From positions 50,380-114,379 of the forward strand of contig JAEZHI010000047.1 of NCBI GenBank assembly GCA_023436885.1: a DNA stretch of 64,000 nt. The letters are read 5' to 3'. Shown one piece after another: positions 51,654 to 59,111 of this stretch. The stretch is from Pseudomonadota bacterium. Its GTDB lineage: Bacteria > Pseudomonadota > Alphaproteobacteria > Rhizobiales > Pleomorphomonadaceae. Position 1 is the first letter of the stretch; each line of letters opens with the position of its first letter. Made by a program: the position numbers and the translations under genes. The notes under the pieces were generated by a model. It made no database searches. It had not been told where the DNA came from and saw nothing but the letters and a program-made list of their open reading frames with translations.

Positions 51654-52751
51654 GTGCAAATTCACGGCAAATCCATGCGGACGATCTGGGTGGCTGACGA
51701 CAGCTGGAGCGTCGAGATCATCGACCAGACCAAGCTGCCGTTCGAGGTGAAGACCCGGACGTTGCGTTCCTGGCAGGAAGCGGCGACGGCTATCCGCGAC
51801 ATGGTGGTGCGCGGCGCGCCGCTGATCGGCGCCACCGGCGCCTATGGCCTGGCGCTCGCCATGCGCGAGGACTCGTCCAATGAGAACCTGGAGCGGGCTT
51901 ACACCGCCCTGCTCGCCACCCGGCCCACCGCCGTCAATCTCCGGTGGGGCCTCGACGACCTCAAGGGACGCCTCCTCAAGGTAGCCCCGTCCGAGCGCAT
52001 GGGCCTTGCCTATCGCCGCGCAGCCGAGATCTGCGACGAGGATGTCGAGACCTGCAAGGCGATCGGCAGGCACGGCCTCTCGATCATCAAGGAGCTCTGG
52101 GAGAAGAAGGGCAAGCCGTCGCGCTTCAACGTGCTCACCCATTGCAACGCCGGCTGGCTCGGCTGCATCGACTGGGGCACCGCGCTTGCCCCGATCTACA
52201 TGGCCTTCGAGGCGGGCATTCCCATCCATGTATGGGTCGACGAGACCCGGCCGCGCAACCAGGGCGCCAGCCTCACCGCCTTCGAACTCGGCCAGCATGG
52301 CGTCGACCATACGGTGATCGCTGACAACTTGGGTGGCCATCTGATGCAGCACGGCCTGGTCGACATGGCGATCGTCGGCACCGATCGCACCACGGCGACC
52401 GGTGACGTTTGCAACAAGATCGGCACCTACCTGAAGGCGCTGGCCGCCCATGACAATGGCGTGCCCTTCTACGTCGGCCTGCCCTTCACGACCATCGACT
52501 GGACGCTGGAAGATGGCGTTCGCGAGATCCCGATCGAGGAGCGCGATGCCCGCGAGCTCAGCCACATCACCGGCCGCACCGCAGACGGCCGGCTCGAGAC
52601 CGTGGACATTCTCCCGAAGGGCAGTCCGGCGCTCAACTACGGCTTCGACGTGACGCCGGCCCGTCTGGTCACTGGCCTCATCACCGAACGTGGCGTCGCC
52701 GCCGCCAGCCGCGAAGGTCTTCTCGAGCTCTATCCGGAGCGGGCACATTGA
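51654..52751 (+). CDS. mtnA: S-methyl-5-thioribose-1-phosphate isomerase (MtnA)
   Basis: 365 residues from GTG 51654, with AGGAAAGGAAA upstream; the N-terminal RTIWVADDSWSVEIIDQTKL matches the family. Diagnostic residues are RGAPLIGATGAYG (53-65), catalytic Cys164 in LTHCNAGWLG and catalytic Asp244 in IVGTDRTTATGD. It isomerises 5-methylthioribose 1-phosphate to methylthioribulose 1-phosphate in the cytoplasm; relatives also use 5-deoxyribose 1-phosphate. No mtnK, mtnP or the rest of the classic methionine salvage set (mtnB, mtnC, mtnD) is adjacent. Divergent from the kinase/aldolase/RuBisCO-like genes, which could supply the next steps. Confidence 0.93.
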   Translation: MQIHGKSMRTIWVADDSWSVEIIDQTKLPFEVKTRTLRSWQEAATAIRDMVVRGAPLIGATGAYGLALAMREDSSNENLERAYTALLATRPTAVNLRWGLDDLKGRLLKVAPSERMGLAYRRAAEICDEDVETCKAIGRHGLSIIKELWEKKGKPSRFNVLTHCNAGWLGCIDWGTALAPIYMAFEAGIPIHVWVDETRPRNQGASLTAFELGQHGVDHTVIADNLGGHLMQHGLVDMAIVGTDRTTATGDVCNKIGTYLKALAAHDNGVPFYVGLPFTTIDWTLEDGVREIPIEERDARELSHITGRTADGRLETVDILPKGSPALNYGFDVTPARLVTGLITERGVAAASREGLLELYPERAH

Positions 52752-52930
52752 GATTGAGGTGTTGGGCGGTCCTGCTTATGCCTTCGAAATAAACTATCAC
52801 AACCGTAGGATACTTCCCACAATATTGAAAACAGTTGCCTTTTTGATCGAATACCGGGGCAAGATATTTCTACTTATGAAAAGGAATTGAACGTAGCGAC
52901 GTGGGCGGCACCGGGGGCCTCACGGCATGA

Positions 52931-52944
52931 TTGTCACGTGACAA
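52931..52944. promoter_or_regulatory. Perfect 14-bp palindrome TTGTCACGTGACAA upstream of the amino-acid transporter
   Basis: The palindrome sits 11 bases before the preferred GTG start of the binding-protein gene and overlaps a TTG that could otherwise be taken as the start. The surrounding 203-base gap after mtnA is AT-rich from 52785 to 52890, consistent with a separate promoter there. The palindrome is a likely operator for an unidentified regulator. Confidence 0.55.
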
Positions 52945-52954
52945 AGGCCACGGA

Positions 52955-53782
52955 GTGACCACCTTGATAACGCCTCGCCTACTCGTTGTGCTTGCCGCCC
53001 TTACCCTGCCCACCGTCGCCTTCGCCGGAGAAACGCTCGACCGCGTCCGTGCCAAGGGCGAAGTTGTCGATGTTCTGGTCAACGATTATCCACCGTTCGG
53101 CTTCATCAACGACAAGAACGAGCTCGACGGCTTCGACGTCGATGTCGCCCGCGCTTTTGCCGAGAAGCTCGGCGTCAAACTGAAGCTGGAGACGCCCGGC
53201 TGGGAAACCATCATCGGCGGCAAGTGGGCCGGACGCTGGGATCTCGCCATCTCCTCGGCGACGCCAACGGAAGAGCGGGCCAAAGTGGTGAACTTCCCGG
53301 CGATCTACTACAGCCTTCCCGCCGTGCTGGTGGTCAACAAGGACGAGAAGACCATCCAGTCGGCCAAGGACCTCACCGGCAAGAAGGTGGGCGCCGGCAC
53401 CGGCTCGTCCTATGAATCCTATCTCAACCGCAACTTCGTCATTCCCGGTCAGCCGGCCATCGACTTCCCCTTCAGCAATGTCGAAGTGGTGCCCGGCGAT
53501 GAAACGGTCAACTTTCAGAATCTCGCCCTCGGCGCCGGCGTAAGGCTCGACGCCATCGTCGCCTCGGCCGGGACGGCGCAGGGCCAGATCGAGGCGACCG
53601 GCAAGCTGAAGGTAGTCGGCAAGCCGCTGTTCGCCGAACCGAATGCGGTGGTGACTGACAAGGGCGATGCCGAGTGGGACGCCGAGGTTGCCCGCGTCAT
53701 CAAGGAGCTGAAGGCCGACGGCACCATCGCGCGCATTTCCCAGAAGTGGTTCCATACGGACATCACCAAAGATGCCCAGTGA
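52955..53782 (+). CDS. Amino-acid ABC transporter substrate-binding protein (SBP family 3)
   Basis: 275 residues from GTG 52955 (AAAGG seven bases upstream), giving a signal peptide ending LTLPTVAFA near residue 24. A TTG at 52931 lies inside a palindrome and is disfavoured. Family 3 landmarks: YPPFGFINDKNELDGFDVDV near 44, AISSATPTEERAKVVNFP near 100 and the C-terminal IARISQKWFHTDI. Binds a polar amino acid or opine-like ligand in the periplasm. Given mtnA upstream and a homocysteine methyltransferase downstream, a sulfur amino acid is plausible. Confidence 0.9.
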   Translation: MTTLITPRLLVVLAALTLPTVAFAGETLDRVRAKGEVVDVLVNDYPPFGFINDKNELDGFDVDVARAFAEKLGVKLKLETPGWETIIGGKWAGRWDLAISSATPTEERAKVVNFPAIYYSLPAVLVVNKDEKTIQSAKDLTGKKVGAGTGSSYESYLNRNFVIPGQPAIDFPFSNVEVVPGDETVNFQNLALGAGVRLDAIVASAGTAQGQIEATGKLKVVGKPLFAEPNAVVTDKGDAEWDAEVARVIKELKADGTIARISQKWFHTDITKDAQ

Positions 53783-54614
53783 CGTCACCGAATCCGTGGT
53801 GCCTATCGTTGCGCGGCCGGTGAAGACTCACTGGCTGCGTTTCGATTTCCGGCTGCGGGTCTGGCTGACCTGGGCCCTGCTGTTCATCGTCCTTATCGGC
53901 GGGCTGCAGCATCTCGGCCTCGACTTCGGGTTGATCCAGGCGAAACTGCCCTTCATGCTCGGCCTTCACCTGTCGCCCAACGGCTTCGTCCAGGGCGTTG
54001 TGCTGACTCTGCTGGTAACGGCGATGTCGATGGTGTTCGCCGTCGGTCTGGCGATCCTCACGGCACTCGGCCGGCTGTCGCGCAATCCGGTCGCCTTTGC
54101 CATTGCCACATTTTACGCGTCGTTCTTTCGCGGCACGCCGCTTCTGGTGCAGGTGCTGCTGATCTACCTCGCCCTGCCGCAATTCGGCATCATCCTGTCG
54201 GCGCTGACGTCGGGCGTGATGGCGCTGTCGCTCAATTACGCCGCCTATCTGGCCGAGACCATCCGCGCCGGCATCACCTCGGTTCCGCGCGGACAGCGCG
54301 AGGCGGCGATGGCGCTTGGCCTGTCGCCGGTGCTGATTGCCTTCAAGATCATTGCGCCCCAGGCCGCGCGGGTGATCATCCCGCCGGCCGGCGCCCAGTT
54401 CGTTTCGATGCTGAAGGATTCGTCGCTGGTGTCGCTGATGGGACTTTGGGAGCTCAACTTCCTCGCCCAGTCCTACGGCCGATCGACCTATCACTACATG
54501 GAAATGCTGCTGACGGCGGCTTTCATCTACTGGCTGCTGTCCATCCTGTTCGAGATCGTCCAACATCGGCTGGAAGTGCGCTTCGGCCGCGCCTACGGTG
54601 CTGCTCGCGGATGA
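53772..54614 (+). CDS. Amino-acid ABC transporter permease (His/Glu/Gln type)
   Basis: 280 residues overlapping the binding-protein gene by 11 bases. N-terminal tail of about 30 residues, then membrane segments; the HEQ-type permease signature is ASFFRGTPLLVQVLLIYLAL near residue 117, and the ATPase-docking loop is GQREAAMALGLSPVLIAFKI near 176. Usually such a permease is followed by its ATPase; here the next gene is a methyltransferase, and no matching ATPase is in the window. Confidence 0.9.
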   Translation: MPSDVTESVVPIVARPVKTHWLRFDFRLRVWLTWALLFIVLIGGLQHLGLDFGLIQAKLPFMLGLHLSPNGFVQGVVLTLLVTAMSMVFAVGLAILTALGRLSRNPVAFAIATFYASFFRGTPLLVQVLLIYLALPQFGIILSALTSGVMALSLNYAAYLAETIRAGITSVPRGQREAAMALGLSPVLIAFKIIAPQAARVIIPPAGAQFVSMLKDSSLVSLMGLWELNFLAQSYGRSTYHYMEMLLTAAFIYWLLSILFEIVQHRLEVRFGRAYGAARG

Positions 54615-54631
54615 CAAGAAAGAGAAATCCA

Positions 54632-55552
54632 ATGACTGCCAAAGCTCCTGTCACCATCCTTGACGGCGGCATGGGCCGCCTGCTCGAGCGGCTGGGTGCC
54701 CCGTTCCGCCTGCCCGAATGGTCGGCCTTGTCGCTGATCGAAGCTCCCGACTACGTCCGCCGCGCTCATCAGGCCTATGTCGATGCCGGCGCCGAGATCA
54801 TCACTACCAATTCCTACGGTCTGGTGCCGCACATGCTCGGCGAGGAGCGCTTCTGGAAGGAAGGCCGCTCGCTCGCCGACCGCGCCGGTTCGATCGCCCG
54901 CGCTGTCGCCGATACTGCGCCGCACAAGGTGATCGTCGCCGGCTCGCTGCCGCCGATCTTCGAAAGCTATCGTCCGGATAAATTCATCGAGGAACAGGCG
55001 CCGCCGATCCTCGCCGAACTGGTGGCGGGGCTCTCGCCGCATGTCGACGTCTGGCTCATTGAAACACAGAGCTCCACGGCGGAAGCGCTGACCGCCTTCG
55101 CGGCCGCGAAGGCGACCGGCAAGCCGATCTACATCTCCTACACATTGCGCGACGAACGCGGCCGTACCGGCCCCGCGGAACTGCGGTCGTGGGAGCCGGT
55201 TGGAGAAGCCGTCTTGCGGACGCTGGCCGCCGGCGCCTCGGCCATCCTGTTCAACTGCAGCCAGCCCGAGGTGATGAGCGCGGCGCTGAAGGCTGCTCGC
55301 GTCGCCATCGACTCCTTCGGCAATCCGGACATAGGCCTCGGCGTCTACGCCAACGCCTTCGTGCCGGAACCGCCATCGGACGAGCCCTATGCCGGCATTT
55401 CCGAGATCAGGGCCGACCTCGACCCGCCCAACTATCTCAAGTGGATCGACCGCTGGATCGACGACGGAGCCACCATCGTCGGCGGCTGCTGCGGCATCGG
55501 GCCGGAGCATATCGAGGCCATCGCCAAGAACCGGACAAAAGAGGCGGCTTGA
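54632..55552 (+). CDS. Homocysteine S-methyltransferase family protein
   Basis: 306 residues from ATG 54632; an ATG at 54611 overlapping the permease stop would add seven residues. The zinc-binding cysteines of the family are in place: Cys209 in LFNCSQPEV and Cys286-Cys287 in VGGCCGIGPEH. The N-terminal ILDGGMGRLLERLG and TTNSYG are also typical. Family members transfer a methyl group from S-methylmethionine, betaine or another donor to homocysteine to make methionine. Forms a unit with the amino-acid importer, which may bring in the methyl donor or acceptor. Confidence 0.88.
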   Translation: MTAKAPVTILDGGMGRLLERLGAPFRLPEWSALSLIEAPDYVRRAHQAYVDAGAEIITTNSYGLVPHMLGEERFWKEGRSLADRAGSIARAVADTAPHKVIVAGSLPPIFESYRPDKFIEEQAPPILAELVAGLSPHVDVWLIETQSSTAEALTAFAAAKATGKPIYISYTLRDERGRTGPAELRSWEPVGEAVLRTLAAGASAILFNCSQPEVMSAALKAARVAIDSFGNPDIGLGVYANAFVPEPPSDEPYAGISEIRADLDPPNYLKWIDRWIDDGATIVGGCCGIGPEHIEAIAKNRTKEAA

Positions 55553-55699
55553 ACACCAACGCTCGCGGTGGTTCCGGCGTCTTTTGCCGGAGCTGCCGTT
55601 TGGCAAGAACAGCCGTTTCGGCAAATCAAATTAGTACATTTTACCTATAGAATCGATATTCTTTTGGATAATTTCGAACGGCTTTTACAAGGAGCCGTC
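55553..55699 (+). other. 147-base gap with small stem-loops before the PPC/ECF genes
   Basis: After the methyltransferase stop come a 6-bp stem TCCGGC/GCCGGA (55573-55591), then TGCC/GGCA and GCCG/CGGC mini-hairpins up to about 55622. An AT-rich stretch (55623-55685) that could hold a promoter follows. No known riboswitch pattern was recognised, though the structured leader before a transporter operon is suggestive. Confidence 0.35.
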
Positions 55700-56128
55700 G
55701 TGTCCGAAAATACATTACTCCCGCCCAGTCGTGGTCGTTTTTATGCCGTTCGGTTCAAGCCGGGCGAGGATCTTCTGGCCGGCCTTAGGGCGTTCGTGGC
55801 CGAGCGCGATCTTAAGGCGGTGTCGATCGTCACGACCGTCGGCAGCCTCAAGAAGGCGCCGCTCAGACTGGCGAACACAGGCGTCTGGGAGACGCGCGAG
55901 GGGCATTTCGAGATCGTCTCGCTGGTGGGAACGATCGATGCGCTGGGCGAGCATCTGCACATCTCGCTATCCGACCGGCATGGCGTGACGGTTGGCGCGC
56001 ATTTCGGCCTGGGATCGGCCGTCTATACCACCGCGGAAGTCGTGCTGGTCGAGCTTGAGGACTACAGCTTCACCCGCGAACCCTGCGCTCTCTCCGGATA
56101 CGACGAGCTGATCGTCTCATCGCGATAA
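55700..56128 (+). CDS. PPC/DUF296-domain protein
   Basis: 142 residues from GTG 55700 with AAGGAG five bases upstream; longer frames lack a ribosome site. The PPC (plants and prokaryotes conserved) fold is recognised from RFYAVRFKPGEDLLAGLRAF, AVSIVTTVGSLKKAPLRLAN and the C-terminal histidine-containing GEHLHISLSDRHGVTVGAHF with GSAVYTTAEVVLVEL. Bacterial members form trimers, some binding metal; biochemical role unknown. It lies just before, and probably in the same operon as, an ECF transporter, hinting at a role linked to the imported vitamin or nucleoside-like compound. Confidence 0.8.
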   Translation: MSENTLLPPSRGRFYAVRFKPGEDLLAGLRAFVAERDLKAVSIVTTVGSLKKAPLRLANTGVWETREGHFEIVSLVGTIDALGEHLHISLSDRHGVTVGAHFGLGSAVYTTAEVVLVELEDYSFTREPCALSGYDELIVSSR

Positions 56129-56154
56129 CCAATAGTCGACATAGGGAGTTCATC

Positions 56155-56751
56155 ATGTCCGCGACTGCCTCTTCGAGAAGTGCCTTCAACACTCGCGTTC
56201 TCACGTTGATCGCTGCTGCCATCGTCATCAACATCGTCGGCGGACAGATCAACGACGCGCTGCGCCTGCCGATCTTCCTCGACAGCTTCGGCACGGTGCT
56301 GGTGGGTGTGCTGGCCGGGCCGATTGCCGGCGGCATCGCCGGTCTTCTCACCAACCTGATCTGGGGCCTGCTCACCAACCCAGTCGCCGCCGCCTTCGCG
56401 CCGGTCGCTTTGGTGATCGGCGTCGTCACCGGTCTACTCGCCCGTGCCGGCTGGTTCCGCACCATCTGGCAGACCGCGATTTCCGGCGTGATCCTCGCCG
56501 CAGCGCTGACGCTGGTCGCCGTTCCCATCCAGGTCTATCTGTTCGGCGGCGTCACTGGTGCCGGTTCCGACTTCGCCGTCGCCTATTTCTCGCAGCTCGG
56601 CGGCACACTCCTGAGCTCGGTGGCCCTCACCGTCTTCGGCTCCAACGTGGCCGACAAGGTGATCACCGCCGTGGTCATCTTCCTGATCGTCAAGCGTCTG
56701 CCCGAGCGGCTCACCATCGGCTTCCCTTATCTCAGGTATTCGCGTGGCTGA
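56155..56751 (+). CDS. ECF transporter S component (substrate-binding membrane protein)
   Basis: 198 residues with about six hydrophobic segments and ATG 56155 preceded by AGGGAG. The topology and the second-segment pattern (PIFLDSFGTVLVGVLAGPIA, GLLTNLIWGLLTNP) are those of small S components that capture vitamins, purines or precursors directly in the membrane. The ligand is not evident. The T and A components follow with overlapping genes, making this a dedicated (group I) ECF transporter. Confidence 0.83.
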   Translation: MSATASSRSAFNTRVLTLIAAAIVINIVGGQINDALRLPIFLDSFGTVLVGVLAGPIAGGIAGLLTNLIWGLLTNPVAAAFAPVALVIGVVTGLLARAGWFRTIWQTAISGVILAAALTLVAVPIQVYLFGGVTGAGSDFAVAYFSQLGGTLLSSVALTVFGSNVADKVITAVVIFLIVKRLPERLTIGFPYLRYSRG

Positions 56752-57514
56752 GACGCGGGATACCGGCCAGTCGAGCCTCATGCCCCAGCCGATCAATCCG
56801 CGCACCAGGCTCGCTGCCCTGATTTGGACGGCGAGTTTGGTGCTTTTCCTGTCGGCGGTCCCGGCCTTCACCTTCGCCGCACTGCTGCTTGTCGCCGTCA
56901 TGCCGATCGATCGAGCGCTGGCGCTGACCGTCTTGAGACGCAGCCTCGCAATCGTTCTGCCCTTCACCGCGGCCGTCGTCGCGGTGCAGACGCTGCTTAT
57001 CCAGCACCCAGATTCCGCTCCCCTCTGGGGCCCTTTGCTATTCAGTGACCTTGGCCTTGAACGGTCGAGCGCGCTGGCCGGACGGGTGACGGCCATCGTG
57101 ACGGCATCACTCCTCGTCTTCACCTCGACCAGCCCGGCGACACTGCTGAGATCGCTCGACGGCGCAGGATGGCCGCCGGCGCTCGCCTATCTGATCGCCA
57201 GCCCTCTCCTGATGCTCGACGCCTTTGCCGCGCGCGTCCACTCCATTCGCGAGGCGCAGGAGGCACGCGGCTGGCGGCGCGGCGGATCGCCGCTTCATCG
57301 CCTGAGGGGACTGTTGCTCCTCATCTCGCCGCTCATCACCTCGGCGCTGATCGAGGCCGACCAGCGCAGCCATGTTCTCAATCAGCGCGCCTTCCGCGCC
57401 TTTCCCAGGCGGACGCCCCTGAGGCCGGTTGGCGAAGCGCGCTGGGAAAAGCCGGCGCGCCTCACTCTCATCGGGCTTGCCGTGCTGCAAGCGGGAGCTT
57501 GGCCGTGGCTCTAG
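56744..57514 (+). CDS. ecfT: ECF transporter T component (EcfT)
   Basis: 256 residues from GTG 56744, overlapping the S-component gene by eight bases. Five or so membrane segments with the long cytoplasmic coupling region; the first Ala-Arg-Gly coupling motif is in REAQEARGWRR near residue 168, and the second is degenerate, probably LIEADQRS near 205. EcfT connects the S component to the ATPases. Confidence 0.85.
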   Translation: MAETRDTGQSSLMPQPINPRTRLAALIWTASLVLFLSAVPAFTFAALLLVAVMPIDRALALTVLRRSLAIVLPFTAAVVAVQTLLIQHPDSAPLWGPLLFSDLGLERSSALAGRVTAIVTASLLVFTSTSPATLLRSLDGAGWPPALAYLIASPLLMLDAFAARVHSIREAQEARGWRRGGSPLHRLRGLLLLISPLITSALIEADQRSHVLNQRAFRAFPRRTPLRPVGEARWEKPARLTLIGLAVLQAGAWPWL

Positions 57515-58890
57515 TCAGCGTTTCCGGACTCGCCGTCAGCTTTGCCAACCGCAAGATCCTTGATGGCATTGCTCTTTCGCTTGAGTGCGGCGACCGCGTC
57601 TGCATCGTCGGCGCCAACGGCTCCGGTAAGTCGAGCCTGGGGCAGGTGATCGCAGGCTGGCTTGTAAACGGTCCGCATCTAGCGGGCGACGTTCTCTACG
57701 ATGGCCGGCCGATCGCTGACATTTCCCTCGCCGAACGAGCATCGCTCGTCCAATACGTCGGTCAGGTGCCGATGCATCAGCTGTCGGGCCGCGCCTTCAC
57801 CGTTGCCGAGGAGGTGGCCTTCGGGCCGGAAAACCTGAACTGGCCGATCGCCGACATCGAGACCCGCGTCACCGATGCGTTAAAGCGGCTCGATCTCACG
57901 CATCTCGCCGAGCGCGACCCCTTCACCCTGTCGGGCGGCGAGCAGCAGCGCCTTTCCATCGCGGCGGCAATCGCCCTGGCGCCTGCCCTGCTGATCCTCG
58001 ACGAGGCCGGCGCCAATCTCGATGTCGGCGCGCGTCGGCGGCTGGCATCCGAGTTAGCTGCCCAATCCACCGACGGCGCGCTGCTTATCCTCGACGTGGA
58101 GCCCGACCTCGGGCTGGCGCTCGGCTGCAGGATGCTTGCGTTGGAAAGCGGCCGCCTCACGGACTGGTCGCCTCCGGTGGACCGGCCGACAAAACGACAT
58201 GAACGAGCGGTTCAAGCCGCGTCAACGACCACGCCGGTTCTCGACATCCAAGACGTCGCCTTCGCTTATCCGAAGGGAGCCCGGCTCTACGAACACCTGT
58301 CCCTGTCGGTCGTGGCCGGCGAGGCCGTGGCGCTGGTCGGGCCGAACGGCATCGGCAAGAGCACCCTGTTCCGGCTGATCAGCGGCCTGTCGCGACCAGC
58401 ATCGGGCACTGTCCGCGTCGGAGATCGGGACACGGCAAAGCTCGGGATCGACGAGATTGCCAGCCTGGTGGCGACGGTATTTCAGGAGCCGGAAAACCAA
58501 CTGTTCTCACCGACGGTGCGCGAGGAAGTCGCCTTTGGGCTCGATGGTCTCGGTCTCAAGCCCGTGGACATCGCGAACCGCGTCGCCGAGGCGCTAGATC
58601 GCGTGGGTTTGTCGGGTGCAGCCAGCCGTCATCCCCTCGATCTCGATATGGCAAGCCGGCGCTTCGTCACCATCGCCTGCGCCCTCGCCCGGCGACCAGC
58701 GCTGCTTCTCCTCGACGAAGCCCAGCGGGGGCTCGATTGGGAAAATGTCGCGCGCATCGAGACGATCATCGTCGAGGAGTGCGCACGCGGTGCGAGCGTG
58801 CTGTTCATCTGCCATGACCCGGTTTTCACGGCCCGCAATGCAACGCGAGTCGTCGATCTGGCCGGCTTTCCAAGGGCAGAGGCGGCCTGA
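57505..58890 (+). CDS. ECF transporter ATPase, two NBDs fused in one chain
   Basis: 461 residues from GTG 57505, overlapping ecfT by ten bases, with GGGAG upstream. Domain 1: Walker A GANGSGKSS (36-44), signature LSGGE (142-146), Walker B LLILDE (162-167), but its H-loop reads ILDVEPD without histidine. Domain 2: Walker A GPNGIGKST (279-287), Walker B LLLLDE (400-405), H-loop His437 in FICHD, but the signature is replaced by LDMASRR (380-386). Thus only one of the two composite sites looks complete. Supplies energy for the S and T components. Confidence 0.88.
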   Translation: MALVSVSGLAVSFANRKILDGIALSLECGDRVCIVGANGSGKSSLGQVIAGWLVNGPHLAGDVLYDGRPIADISLAERASLVQYVGQVPMHQLSGRAFTVAEEVAFGPENLNWPIADIETRVTDALKRLDLTHLAERDPFTLSGGEQQRLSIAAAIALAPALLILDEAGANLDVGARRRLASELAAQSTDGALLILDVEPDLGLALGCRMLALESGRLTDWSPPVDRPTKRHERAVQAASTTTPVLDIQDVAFAYPKGARLYEHLSLSVVAGEAVALVGPNGIGKSTLFRLISGLSRPASGTVRVGDRDTAKLGIDEIASLVATVFQEPENQLFSPTVREEVAFGLDGLGLKPVDIANRVAEALDRVGLSGAASRHPLDLDMASRRFVTIACALARRPALLLLDEAQRGLDWENVARIETIIVEECARGASVLFICHDPVFTARNATRVVDLAGFPRAEAA

Positions 58891-59111
58891 CAGCTCACGT
58901 CCTTGCCTTGGAAAATCGCGAACGGGAACGCCCAAAACCCGCTGCAATCCGGCGCTTTTTTCGATCGCCACATTTCGCAGCACAGCCTGACAGTTGCATC
59001 GCCGTAATTAGAATAGTTTTCTTGTAGATTATATTGCCAATCGACGTCCCAGGATTATCCTTTCGACTGATAGGCCGAAACATGACACGGCCGCGAGCGG
59101 GAGTATGGGGC

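Noticed and set aside
52752..52930. SAM-responsive riboswitch upstream of the amino-acid transporter or in other leaders near mtnA
   Set aside because: I looked for SAM-II and SAH-type conserved segments in 51388-51653, 52752-52954 and 55553-55699 by eye and found none; a covariance-model search would be decisive.
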